Part shown: positions 49,092 through 57,295 of the stretch, piece after piece
How positions within the stretch are numbered: position 1 is the first letter of the stretch
Layout: each line of letters begins with the position of its first letter
Source of the DNA: Streptomyces albireticuli
GTDB taxonomy: Bacteria; Actinomycetota; Actinomycetes; Streptomycetales; Streptomycetaceae
Direction: 5' to 3'
NCBI RefSeq assembly: GCF_021228125.1
Contig: NZ_JAJQQS010000007.1
Coordinates: forward strand, 124,001-188,000
Length of the DNA stretch: 64,000 nucleotides
Translations under genes and position numbers: made by a program
The notes under the pieces: generated by a model
Database searches by the model: none
Seen by the model: only the letters and a program-made list of their open reading frames with translations
What the model was told of the DNA's origin: nothing

Positions 49092-51082
49092 GAAGCGGCC
49101 CGCGCCAGGGGCGCACTCCCCTGGCGCTCGGGCTGCCGGCCGCGCTGGCCGTCGCCTTCCTTTTCCTCCCCCTCCTGGGCATCCTCGTCCGCACCCCATG
49201 GGCCACCCTGCCGTCCCGCCTGGGCTCGCGCGAGGTCACCGAGGCGCTGGGGCTGTCCCTTCTCGTCTCCGGCTGGGCCCTCCTGCTGGCCCTCCTCCTG
49301 GGTGTCCCCCTGGCGTGGACGCTGGCCCGCCGGGACTTCCCCGGCAAGGCGCTGGTGCGCAGCCTGGTGATGCTCCCGATGGTCCTGCCGCCGACCGTGG
49401 CGGGCGTGGCACTGCTCCAGGGCTTCGGCCGGCGCGGTGTGCTGGGCCCGTGGCTGGAATCCTGGTTCGGCGTCACCCTGCCGTTCTCGACGGCGGGGGC
49501 GGTCGTGGCCTCGGCGTTCGTGTCCATGCCGTTCCTGGTCATCAGCCTGGAAGGCGCGCTGGCGGGCCTCCACCCACGCTACGAGGAAACCGCGACGACG
49601 CTGGGCGCGACGCCCCTCAGGGTCTTCCGCACCGTCACCCTCCCGATGATCGCCCCCGGCCTCGTGGCCGGAGCGGCGCTCAGCTGGGCCCGCGCCCTGG
49701 GCGAGTTCGGCGCGACGATCACCTTCGCGGGCAACCTCCCGGGCACCACCCAGACCCTCCCCCTCCAGGTCTACCTGCTCCTCCAGGACGACCCGGAAGG
49801 GGCGACGGCGGTATCGCTGCTCCTCCTGGCGATCGCGACGGCGGTCCTCATGGCGCTACGAGGCCGGTGGCTGGGCAGCGGCCGGCAGCAGGACGGCGGC
49901 GGAAGGGGGCGGGGCGGGGAGGGCTCCGGAGAGGGCGTAAAGCGTGATTTGCGGCGACTTTCGGGGTTCTTCGCTCCTGTGACAGGGGCCGTAAATCATG
50001 CAGCCCCGGAGGACCCTCCCCGCCCCGCCCCCGACCCCACCCCGCACCCGCTGAGCACCACGGTCACAGGCGCGACCACCACCCGCATCGAAGCCGAACC
50101 GGGCACCACCATCGCCGTAGTAGGCCCCAACGGCGCGGGAAAGACCACCCTCCTCAGAGCACTCCTGGGCCTCACAGACCGAGCGAGCGCCCACGAACTC
50201 CTCCTCGGGAACACCGACGCCTCCCGCAAGCCGCCGCACACCCGGCACATCTCCTGGGTCCCCCAGGACGGCGCCCTTTTCCCCCACCTGAGCGCCCTCG
50301 CCAACACCGCCTACGGCCTCCGCGCCCAGGGCGTCCCCCGCGCCGAGGCCCACCGCGAGGCCCGGCGCTGGCTCGACCGGCTGGACGTGGGCGGACTCGC
50401 GCGACGCCGCCCCGGCAGCCTCAGCGGCGGCCAGGCCCAGCGCGTCGCCCTGGCCCGCGCCCTCGCCGCCCGCCCCCGGCTGCTACTCCTGGACGAGCCG
50501 CTGGCCGCGCTCGATCAGTCGACCCGGGCGCACGTCCGGCACACCCTGCGCACCCACCTCGCCGACTTCCCGGGCGTCTGCCTGCTCGTCACCCACGACC
50601 CCGTGGAAGCCGTGTCGCTGGCCGACCGCGTCCTCGTCCTGGAGGACGGCCGCACGGTGCAGTACGCGACGCCCGCCGAGCTGACCCGCCACCCCCGCTC
50701 CCCCTGGGTCGCCCGGATGCTGGGCCGGAACGCGTGGCCGGGGAAGTCCACGGGCGACGGCACCGTCGCGCTGAACGGCGGCACGAGCCTCGTCACCGCG
50801 GAACCCGGCCCCGAGGCCCCGGGCCCCGGCCTGGCGGTCGTCGGCCCGGAAGCGGTGTCCCTGCACACCACCCGCCCCACCGGCGGCAGCCCCCGGAACG
50901 TCTGGCCCGGCACGATCCGCGAGATCACCGCACAGGGCGCCCGGCTGCGCGTCCTCGTGGCCGGAGAGCCCGACGTGGTCGCGGAGGTCACCCCTCCGGC
51001 CGCGGCCGACCTCGGGCTGGCGGAGGGCGTAAAGGTCTGGGTGAGCGTGAAGGCGACAGAGGTCACGTTCGTACCGCTGTAA
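49088..51082 (+). CDS. modBC: ModB permease - ModC ATPase fusion
   Basis: In this 664-residue protein, residues ~1-258 are ModB: about five helices and the EAA loop EETATTLGATPLRVFRTVTLP. Residues ~325-560 are ModC: Walker A GPNGAGKTT, Q-loop VPQDGALFPHLS, signature LSGGQAQR, Walker B LLLLDEPLAALD, H-loop LVTHDP. A TOBE domain follows (WPGTIREITAQGARLRVLV). The ~65-residue joining linker contains a stretch with codon use unlike the rest (roughly 49938-50000, with GTA, CGT, TTG, CGA, CTT and AAT). That suggests former intergenic DNA captured when two genes fused. The GTG start overlaps the modA stop. It completes the molybdate importer. Confidence 0.9.
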   Translation: MRSGPRQGRTPLALGLPAALAVAFLFLPLLGILVRTPWATLPSRLGSREVTEALGLSLLVSGWALLLALLLGVPLAWTLARRDFPGKALVRSLVMLPMVLPPTVAGVALLQGFGRRGVLGPWLESWFGVTLPFSTAGAVVASAFVSMPFLVISLEGALAGLHPRYEETATTLGATPLRVFRTVTLPMIAPGLVAGAALSWARALGEFGATITFAGNLPGTTQTLPLQVYLLLQDDPEGATAVSLLLLAIATAVLMALRGRWLGSGRQQDGGGRGRGGEGSGEGVKRDLRRLSGFFAPVTGAVNHAAPEDPPRPAPDPTPHPLSTTVTGATTTRIEAEPGTTIAVVGPNGAGKTTLLRALLGLTDRASAHELLLGNTDASRKPPHTRHISWVPQDGALFPHLSALANTAYGLRAQGVPRAEAHREARRWLDRLDVGGLARRRPGSLSGGQAQRVALARALAARPRLLLLDEPLAALDQSTRAHVRHTLRTHLADFPGVCLLVTHDPVEAVSLADRVLVLEDGRTVQYATPAELTRHPRSPWVARMLGRNAWPGKSTGDGTVALNGGTSLVTAEPGPEAPGPGLAVVGPEAVSLHTTRPTGGSPRNVWPGTIREITAQGARLRVLVAGEPDVVAEVTPPAAADLGLAEGVKVWVSVKATEVTFVPL

Positions 51083-51207
51083 GGACGCAGGATCCGCACC
51101 ACCGTAAGGCGACAGGTTCGCACCGCCGCAAGGCGCCAGGTTCGCACCACCGCAAGGCGCCAGGTTCACACCACCGCAAGGCGGCGGATTCGCACCGCCG
51201 TAAGGGC
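51071..51207. repeat. 24-bp tandem repeat array after modBC
   Basis: About five and a half units of the type GCACCACCGCAAGGCGCCAG + GTTC run from the last codons of modBC. Clear copies are at 51096, 51120, 51144 and 51168, with degenerate copies at 51071 and 51192. The first copy includes the modBC stop codon. The array ends in AAAAAAAAC. No coding frame with good support runs through it, although 24 bp keeps frame. 51208-51350 holds the hydrolase promoter region and no gene. Confidence 0.85.
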
Positions 51208-51350
51208 AAAAAAAACAAACCTCAGCACCCCGAATCGCCCCCGCGTGACCCGAACGCCCCACCCCGCGCGCACCCCCGCCCCCCACCCCGCAAGATGGCA
51301 GTCGGCCCCTTTTCTCCGGCCCCTCAGCCCTCGACCCCGGGAGCGCGCCG

Positions 51351-52883
51351 TTGTCCAGTTCCGTAAGGGCCGGGGGCCTGTTGTGCGCCGCGCTGCTCAC
51401 CCTCTCCGCCGTCAGCTGCGCGGGCGGCGGAGAGAACGGCGGCTCGGCTTCGGCAGCGGCGGCGGCCGACGCCCCGGAGCGCCAGCGGCTGACGTGGAAG
51501 GCGTGCCCGGCCCCCAGCGGCAGCGAGAGCGGGGCGACGGGCAAGGCGCCGGGCACCGACTGGGAGTGCTCGACGCTGCGCGCGCCCCTGGACTACGGCA
51601 ACCCCGAGAACGGCGGCGTCGACCTCGCGCTGATCCGGGCGAAGGCCACCGACCCGGCCCACCGCATCGGCTCGCTGGTCTTCAACTTCGGCGGCCCCGG
51701 CGGCTCGGGGATCACCACGCTCCCGGCGTTCGCCGACGACTACACCAAACTCCGCACTCGTTACGATCTGGTCAGCTTCGACCCGCGAGGCGTCGGCCGC
51801 AGCAGCGGGGTCACCTGTCTGAGCGACAAGGAACTGGACGCCTACTACGCGGCGGACGCGGCCCCCGACACCAGGGCCGAGGCGAAGGACCTGGTCGACC
51901 GGGTGGGTAAGTACGCGCGGGCGTGCGAGAAGCGGGCGGGGAAGGTCCTGCCGCACGTGGGGACGTCGAACGCGGCCCGCGACATGGACCTGATGCGGCG
52001 GGTGCTGGGCGACGACAAGCTGCACTACTTCGGCGTCTCGTACGGCACCGAACTGGGCGGGGTGTACGCCCACTTGTTCCCGGACAAGGTGGGCCGGGCG
52101 CTCTTCGACGGCGTCGTGGACCCGACGAGCGACCCCGTGCGGGGCTCCCTGGGTCAGGCGAAGGGGTTCCAGCTCGCACTGGGCAACTACATGGACGCGT
52201 GCGTGAAGAACTCCGACAACTGCCCGACGGAGCGGCAGATCGGCGAGCTGCTGCGGCGGCTGGACGAGAAGCCCGTGCCCGGCGCGGGCGGCAGGGAGCT
52301 GACCCGCTCGCTCGCCACGGCCGGCATCGCGCAGGCCCTGTACTCGCAGGACTTCTGGGACTACCTCACGGAGGGCATCGAGGACGCGGAGAACGGCGAC
52401 GGCAAGCTGCTGCTGGCCCTCGCGGACTCCCTGAACGGCCGGGGCCAGGACGGGCGTTACAGCACGCTCCAGGCGTCGCTCAACGCCATCACGTGCGCGG
52501 ACTTCGCGCAGCGCTACACGGCCGACGAGATCGAGGCGAAGGTGCCGGAGTTCCGCAGGGCCTCCCCCGTGTTCGGGGACTTCATGGCCTGGAGCCTCAC
52601 CCAGTGCACGGGCTGGCCGGTCAAGGGCGAATGGCAGACCCCGGACGTCAGCGCCAAGGGGGCGCCGCCGATCCTCGTCGTCGGCAACACCGGTGACCCG
52701 GCTACCCCTTACGAGGGGGCGCGCGCGATGGTGCGCGAGCTGGGTCCGGGCGTCGGAGTGGAGCTCACGTACCGGGGACAGGGGCACGGCGCGTACGACG
52801 GCGGCAACGCGTGCGTCAAGGAAGTGGTGGACGCGTACCTGTTGGAGGGTAAGGTGCCCCAACCGGGCAAGATCTGCTCATAG
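51351..52883 (+). CDS. Secreted alpha/beta-hydrolase, tripeptidyl aminopeptidase (Tap/Slp) type
   Basis: This 510-residue protein has a signal peptide ending in a lipobox-like LSAVSC (residues ~18-23), so it may be lipid-anchored. The catalytic serine is in GVSYGTELGG (near residue 226), the aspartate in NTGDPATPYEGA and the histidine in GQGHGAYDGG. The N-terminal FNFGGPGGSG oxyanion loop and the C-terminal TAP-like domain are complete. Streptomyces Tap/SlpD/SlpE enzymes remove N-terminal tripeptides from secreted proteins or peptides. A TTG start is chosen because GGGAG lies 7 nt upstream; a GTG four codons later is possible. Confidence 0.88.
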   Translation: MSSSVRAGGLLCAALLTLSAVSCAGGGENGGSASAAAAADAPERQRLTWKACPAPSGSESGATGKAPGTDWECSTLRAPLDYGNPENGGVDLALIRAKATDPAHRIGSLVFNFGGPGGSGITTLPAFADDYTKLRTRYDLVSFDPRGVGRSSGVTCLSDKELDAYYAADAAPDTRAEAKDLVDRVGKYARACEKRAGKVLPHVGTSNAARDMDLMRRVLGDDKLHYFGVSYGTELGGVYAHLFPDKVGRALFDGVVDPTSDPVRGSLGQAKGFQLALGNYMDACVKNSDNCPTERQIGELLRRLDEKPVPGAGGRELTRSLATAGIAQALYSQDFWDYLTEGIEDAENGDGKLLLALADSLNGRGQDGRYSTLQASLNAITCADFAQRYTADEIEAKVPEFRRASPVFGDFMAWSLTQCTGWPVKGEWQTPDVSAKGAPPILVVGNTGDPATPYEGARAMVRELGPGVGVELTYRGQGHGAYDGGNACVKEVVDAYLLEGKVPQPGKICS

Positions 52884-53011
52884 TACTGTTCAACGTACAC
52901 ACAGCACATAACACATATCATCGGTGGCTCGAACCGACGCGTCGAATGTCTGTGGCTCGCACTACGATCTCCCGCACAGCAGTTCCGTGACGGACGGTCG
53001 GGGGGAATGCG

Positions 53012-54109
53012 ATGTCGTACAGCCCGCCGCGGCCCACCGGGCAGGCCGAGCGCAAAGTGCGCGTGCTCACCGGCCTGCTGGCGGTCGCCGCCCTGGTGGC
53101 CGCCCTGGTCGCGCTCTGGCAGACGCAGTCCACGCCGCTGGCCCGCCGGACGTACTGCTGGGGCGCCTGGACGGAGGGGTCGGGCCCGTTCCGGGACGGC
53201 GGCCGGGAGCGCGCCGCGGAGGAGAGCGTCCCCACCCGGGAGCGGCCGCGCGGCCACTGCGTCCTCAGCTGGCGGGGCGGCCGCGGCGCGGGGGCGTACG
53301 AGCAGCGGATCGAGGTCCGGCTCGGCACGGGCCCGAGGGACGCCGAGGGCCGGCGGGACTGGGTCGGCGGGCTGTTCGCGGGCGGCGACCGGGCGCTGCC
53401 GGGGCTGCTGCCGGGCTTCACGGCCGACGGCTCGGGCGCGCTGGTGCTGCCGGAGAGCTGTGACGTGGGCGGCCGCCCGTCGGTGGTGACGCTCACCAGC
53501 TCGTTCACGGACGCCGCCGACAGGGGCAGCCATCCAGGCTTCCCGGACGACTCCTCCCCCTCGCGGACGGGGGAGTTACTCGTCCGGGTGGCCAACCGCG
53601 CCACGGAGGCGACGCGTTGCTCCTCGGCGCCCTCCCTGCGACTGCGTCCCGAACCGCCCCTGTCGTCCCCGCCGCCGGCGCCGGACACGTCGGACACGCC
53701 GGCCGGGCGGTGCGCGATCCCTGGGCTGGGCGAGGACGCCGCCGGGGAGCACCTGACGGACACGGTGGGCGGCGGGGCCGGTGACGACCTCCAGTCCTGC
53801 GCGGTCTCCGGGGGCGACGACGGCCGTCCCGCGGCCCGCTTCACGATGGTCGGCAGACCCAGGATCGTCGCCCTCTTCGACGGCCTGACGGGCGCCTCGG
53901 CACCGGCGCCGGGCTGGCGGGGGCGGGGGCGGATCGACGCGGCGGGGGCGCTGGTGCGGGCGGAGTGCGGGGGGAGACCGACGGTCTTCGCGATGCGGGT
54001 TGGGCCGGGGCGGACCCATACGCGGCTGGACGACCCCAGGCACGCGTTCCCGGCGTTCGTGGACGCGATGGCGGCGCGGATAGGCTGCGCGCCGCTGCGC
54101 GGGCGGTGA
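53012..54109 (+). CDS. Membrane-anchored hypothetical protein
   Basis: This 365-residue protein has a short basic cytoplasmic N-terminus and one transmembrane helix (about residues 18-36, VLTGLLAVAALVAALVALW). The large outer region has evenly spaced cysteines (YCWGAW, GHCVLSW, ESCDVG, TRCSS, GRCAIPG, QSCAVSG, AECGG, IGCAP), suggesting disulfides. Two similar halves are suggested by the repeated order of a cysteine-start, a Gly-rich loop and RPxxVxLx. The centre (SSPPPAPDTSDTPAGR) is proline-rich. GGGGGAA precedes the ATG. No family with a known role is recognised. The preceding 128 bp are locally AT-rich and may carry its promoter. Confidence 0.8.
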   Translation: MSYSPPRPTGQAERKVRVLTGLLAVAALVAALVALWQTQSTPLARRTYCWGAWTEGSGPFRDGGRERAAEESVPTRERPRGHCVLSWRGGRGAGAYEQRIEVRLGTGPRDAEGRRDWVGGLFAGGDRALPGLLPGFTADGSGALVLPESCDVGGRPSVVTLTSSFTDAADRGSHPGFPDDSSPSRTGELLVRVANRATEATRCSSAPSLRLRPEPPLSSPPPAPDTSDTPAGRCAIPGLGEDAAGEHLTDTVGGGAGDDLQSCAVSGGDDGRPAARFTMVGRPRIVALFDGLTGASAPAPGWRGRGRIDAAGALVRAECGGRPTVFAMRVGPGRTHTRLDDPRHAFPAFVDAMAARIGCAPLRGR

Positions 54110-54289
54110 CGAGGGCCGCGCCGGGCCCGCCGGGCCGGCGGCCCCGGACGGGCCGGAAGCGTTCCCGTCCGGTCCGGGCGGGAACGCCTGGAGGGCGCGG
54201 AGAAACCGGAAGGCGCGGAGAAAAGCCGCCCGCCCGGGCCAGAGGCACGCCCCCAGCGGCCCGAGGGCGCTCTCACCCCCGAGAACGCC

Positions 54290-54323
54290 GCGGGGCGGAC
54301 CGGAGCAAGCCGGCCCGCCCCGC
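54290..54323 (-). terminator. Terminator downstream of moeZ
   Basis: GCGGGGCGG-A-CCGG and CCGG-C-CCGCCCCGC pair around AGCAAG with a single mismatch, 31 nt after the moeZ stop. The rest of 54110-54289 is GC-rich with a short direct repeat (GGCGCGGAGAAA twice) and no gene. Confidence 0.75.
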
Positions 54324-54353
54324 ACACGTGGGCAATACGCCTAAGCGGACCGG

Positions 54354-55532
54354 TTAGTACACCGGCTTCTCGGGCTCGATCTGGTGCACCCAGCCGATCA
54401 CGCCGCCGCCCACGTGCACCGCGTCCGCGAAGCCCGCGGACTTCAGGACCGCCAGGACCTCCGCGGAGCGGACACCCGTCTTGCAGTGCAGGACGATCTT
54501 CTTGTCCTGCGGCAGGTCCTGGAGGGCGGAGCCCATCAGGAACTCGTTCTTCGGGATCAGCCGGGCGCCCGGGATCGAGACGATCTCGTACTCGTTGGGC
54601 TCGCGGACGTCGATGATGTCGATCTTCTCGTCCGCGTCGATCCACTCCTTGAGCTGCCGGGGAGTGATCGTGGAACCCGCGGCGGCCTCCTGGGCCTCCT
54701 CCGAGACCACGCCGCAGAACGCCTCGTAGTCGATCAGCTCGGTGACCGTGGGGTTCTCACCGCACACCGCGCAGCCGGGGTCCTTGCGGACCTTGACCTG
54801 GCGGTAGGTCATCTCCAGGGCGTCGTAGATCATCAGGCGGCCGACCAGCGGCTCGCCGATGCCCGCGAGCAGCTTGATCGCCTCGTTGACCTGGATCGAT
54901 CCGATGGAGGCGCACAGCACGCCCAGCACGCCGCCCTCGGCGCAGGAGGGCACCATGCCCGGCGGCGGGGGCTCCGGGTAGAGGCAGCGGTAGCAGGGGC
55001 CGTGCTCGCTCCAGAAGACGGACGCCTGACCGTCGAAGCGGTAGATGGAGCCCCAGACGTACGGCTTGTTCAGCAGCACGCAGGCGTCGTTGACCAGATA
55101 GCGGGTGGCGAAGTTGTCCGTGCCGTCCACGATCAGGTCGTACTGGGAGAAGATCTCCTTGACGTTCTCCGCCTCCAGGCGCTCCTGGTGGAGGACGACG
55201 TTCACGTACGGGTTGATGCCCAGCACGGAGTCACGGGCGGACTCGGCCTTGGAACGGCCGATGTCGGCCTGGCTGTGGATGATCTGGCGCTGCAGATTCG
55301 ATTCGTCGACCTCGTCGAACTCCACGATGCCGAGGGTGCCGACGCCGGCGGCGGCGAGGTACATCAGGGCGGGGGAACCGAGGCCGCCGGCACCCACACA
55401 GAGCACCTTGGCGTTCTTCAGGCGCTTCTGCCCGTCCATCCCGACGTCCGGGATGATCAGGTGACGGGAGTACCGACGGACCTCGTCAACGGTGAGCTCG
55501 GCGGCCGGCTCGACCAAGGGTGGCAGCGACAC
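54354..55532 (-). CDS. moeZ: MoeZ, adenylyltransferase/sulfurtransferase (MoeB-rhodanese fusion)
   Basis: In this 392-residue protein, residues ~1-275 are an E1-like MoeB domain: VLCVGAGGLGSPALMYLAAAG, the FDEVDESNLQRQ and RSK segments for ATP binding, DGTDNFATRYL, and two zinc CXXC pairs (CYRC, CAVC). Residues ~285-392 are a rhodanese domain with the active cysteine in LHCKTGVRSAE. MoeZ adenylates the C-terminus of sulfur-carrier proteins (MoaD, ThiS, CysO types) and converts it to a thiocarboxylate. In actinomycetes it also serves secondary-metabolite sulfur carriers. It links functionally to MoaE in this window. The GTG start has GGAG 7 nt upstream; a CRISPR-like hairpin sits in its leader. 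Confidence 0.95.
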   Translation of the reverse strand: MSLPPLVEPAAELTVDEVRRYSRHLIIPDVGMDGQKRLKNAKVLCVGAGGLGSPALMYLAAAGVGTLGIVEFDEVDESNLQRQIIHSQADIGRSKAESARDSVLGINPYVNVVLHQERLEAENVKEIFSQYDLIVDGTDNFATRYLVNDACVLLNKPYVWGSIYRFDGQASVFWSEHGPCYRCLYPEPPPPGMVPSCAEGGVLGVLCASIGSIQVNEAIKLLAGIGEPLVGRLMIYDALEMTYRQVKVRKDPGCAVCGENPTVTELIDYEAFCGVVSEEAQEAAAGSTITPRQLKEWIDADEKIDIIDVREPNEYEIVSIPGARLIPKNEFLMGSALQDLPQDKKIVLHCKTGVRSAEVLAVLKSAGFADAVHVGGGVIGWVHQIEPEKPVY

Positions 55533-55549
55533 GGGGTCTCCAGGAGAGG

Positions 55550-55573
55550 CATCCCCGCTCGCGCGGGGAACAT
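55550..55573. repeat. Solitary type I-E CRISPR-like repeat in the moeZ leader
   Basis: On the minus strand the site reads ATGTTCCCCGCGCGAGCGGG followed by GATG. It closely matches, from memory, the core of type I-E repeats common in Streptomyces (TGCTCCCCGCGCGAGCGGGG-ATG type). The inner palindrome CCCCGCGCGAGCGGGG forms the repeat hairpin. There is one copy only, with no second repeat or spacer within several hundred bases and no cas gene in the window. It lies 17 nt upstream of the moeZ start. Confidence 0.6.
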
Positions 55574-55619
55574 ACAGGCGGCGTTCGGTTCTTCCCCTGT
55601 AACCCTGCCACGCCCCGTC

Positions 55620-56393
55620 TCATTCCGAGACACCAGGTCCGATGCGCGAGACGATCTCGTCCCAGTAGCCGGGCATCACCTCCCAGGGGTCCGCTTCGTC
55701 CCGGTCCGTCCGGTCGGTGAAGTAGATGGTGCCCGCGCCCTGCCAGCGGGCGATGCGCAGGGCCTCGTCCAGGTGCGCCCGGGGGACGCCGTGCACGAGG
55801 TGGCAGAACCGCTCGGGCGGGTGGTCGGCCGTCCACTCGGCCACCTGCGACCAGCGGTAGGCGGACCACGGCCCGCGGAAGGTCACCAGCTGGTCGGCGA
55901 GTTCGGCGTAGCCCGCGCAGGGGTGGGCGCCGTGGACGAGGACGATCCGGGCGCGTTCGCGCAGCGTGCGCAGGGCGCTCACGGTGCGGCGGACCGTGGG
56001 CAGCGCGGCCCGGCCGGTGGGGCAGGCGTCGAGCGAGAAGCCGTCCACCTTGTACCAGTTGAGGTAGCGCTGCGCCTCCCCGAGGAGTTCCTCGAAGGGG
56101 CGCTCGCCGAACTTCAGGTCCAGGTGGCCGAGGAGCCGGACGCCCGCGTCCCGCAGCCGGGCGACGGCGGGCAGGCAGTACGGGTCCGGGCGGGCGCCCG
56201 GACCGCCCGAGGCGCCGGGGGCGGCGATGGCGCCGCTGCCGAGCACGACCCAGTCCACCGGCACGTCGGTGCGCAGGAGTTCGCCCCATTCGGCGGGGGC
56301 GAGCAGCGGGTGGGCGATGCCGGGGACGCCGAACCGCAGCGGGGCGTCGGTGTCGGGCGAGGCCCGGCGGCCGGAGGGGATCAGATACGACAC
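55620..56393 (-). CDS. Spherulin-4-like TIM-barrel protein (putative glycoside hydrolase)
   Basis: This 257-residue protein belongs to the spherulation-specific family 4, whose TIM-barrel fold is related to glycoside hydrolases such as the GH114 and Pel-associated hydrolases. Landmarks are VDWVVLGSGAIAAPG, DAGVRLLGHLDLKFGERPFEELLGEA, YKVDGFSLDACPTG (Asp residues at the expected catalytic end) and VLVHGAHPCAGYAELADQLVTF. There is no signal peptide, so it is probably cytoplasmic or exported with partners. The GTG start has GGAGG 4-6 nt upstream and overlaps the epimerase gene by 13 bp. It is the last gene of the coupled four-gene cluster. Confidence 0.82.
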   Translation of the reverse strand: MSYLIPSGRRASPDTDAPLRFGVPGIAHPLLAPAEWGELLRTDVPVDWVVLGSGAIAAPGASGGPGARPDPYCLPAVARLRDAGVRLLGHLDLKFGERPFEELLGEAQRYLNWYKVDGFSLDACPTGRAALPTVRRTVSALRTLRERARIVLVHGAHPCAGYAELADQLVTFRGPWSAYRWSQVAEWTADHPPERFCHLVHGVPRAHLDEALRIARWQGAGTIYFTDRTDRDEADPWEVMPGYWDEIVSRIGPGVSE

Positions 56394-57295
56394 GCCGCCT
56401 CCATCCAGATGTCGGCCAGTGACTCCTCCAGGCCGATCCGGGGCCGCCAGCCGAGCCGGTCGCGTGCGGTGCGCACGTCGGCCTGCTGCCAGCTGCCGCA
56501 GCCGTCCGGGTAGGGGTAGGCGGGCGGAGTGCCGAGATGCGGGTCGTCCAGCTCATGGAGGGCGCCGCCGAAGCCCGCGACGCGGGCGAGCAGGGAGGCG
56601 GCGTCGCGGAGCCTGACCGCGCGGCCGGTGCCGATGTTGACGGCGCCCTGGGCGGCCGAGAGGGAGGCGGCGTGGACGGCGCGGGCCACGTCGCGGACGT
56701 CGACGAAGTCGCGCTGCACCCCGAGGCCGCTGAGCTTGAGCTCGCTGTCACCGCTCTGCATGGCACGGCGCATGGCGTCGGCGAGCCGGCCCAGCGGGGA
56801 GCCGGCCGGGGTGCCGGGCCCGACGGGCGAGAAGACGCGCAGCACGATGGCGTCCAGGCCGGAGCCGAGGACGAGCTCGGTGGCGGCGAGCTTGCTGACG
56901 CCGTACGGGCCGCCGGGACGCGGGACGGCGTCCTCGGCGGTGGAGGAGCCGGGCTGCGAGGGCCCGTACTCGGAGGAGCAGCCGAGCTGGACCAGGCGGG
57001 CGCCGCAGCCGCTGCGCCGCAGGGACTCGCAGACGGTGGCGACGGCGACGGTGTTGTGCCGGGTGAGGTCGCGGGCGCCACCGCGGGTGGCGCCCGCGCA
57101 GTTGATCACCACTCCGGGGTGGACGGCGTTGAGGAAGCGGGTGAGCGCCCCGGGGCTGCCGGTCGCCAGGTCGAAGCGGACATCCGCGTCGTCGCCGCGG
57201 CCGAGGGCGGTGAGCTGGACGGCGGGGTCGGCGAGCAGCCGGTCGGCCACGTAACGGCCGAGGTAGCCGTTGGCTCCGAGCAGAAGGACCCTCAT
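56381..57295 (-). CDS. NAD-dependent sugar epimerase/dehydratase-like (extended SDR)
   Basis: This 304-residue extended SDR has the nucleotide motif GANGYLGRYVADRL at the N-terminus, VVINCAGATRGGARDL, the catalytic region LVQLGCSSEYGP...GGPYGVSKLAATE (Ser plus YxxxK) and VQRDFVDVRDVARAVHAA. It is full length for nucleotide-sugar epimerases and RmlD-like reductases. The likely substrate is a nucleotide sugar supplying the adjacent glycosyltransferase; Pel clusters use a UDP-GlcNAc 4-epimerase in this slot. Its ATG overlaps the stop of the membrane-protein gene (ATGA). Confidence 0.87.
   Translation of the reverse strand: MRVLLLGANGYLGRYVADRLLADPAVQLTALGRGDDADVRFDLATGSPGALTRFLNAVHPGVVINCAGATRGGARDLTRHNTVAVATVCESLRRSGCGARLVQLGCSSEYGPSQPGSSTAEDAVPRPGGPYGVSKLAATELVLGSGLDAIVLRVFSPVGPGTPAGSPLGRLADAMRRAMQSGDSELKLSGLGVQRDFVDVRDVARAVHAASLSAAQGAVNIGTGRAVRLRDAASLLARVAGFGGALHELDDPHLGTPPAYPYPDGCGSWQQADVRTARDRLGWRPRIGLEESLADIWMEAACRI

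Noticed and set aside
51071..51207. The tandem repeats as a CRISPR array or a coding repeat protein
   Set aside because: Units are directly adjacent without spacers, and none of the frames through them has a start, a ribosome-binding site or continuation into a plausible protein.
55550..55573. A CRISPR array
   Set aside because: Only one repeat-like unit exists; there are no regularly spaced copies and no cas genes.
55520..55720. A 66-codon frame containing HPRSRGEH
   Set aside because: This peptide is the familiar spurious translation of a type I-E CRISPR repeat; it supports the repeat call, not a gene.
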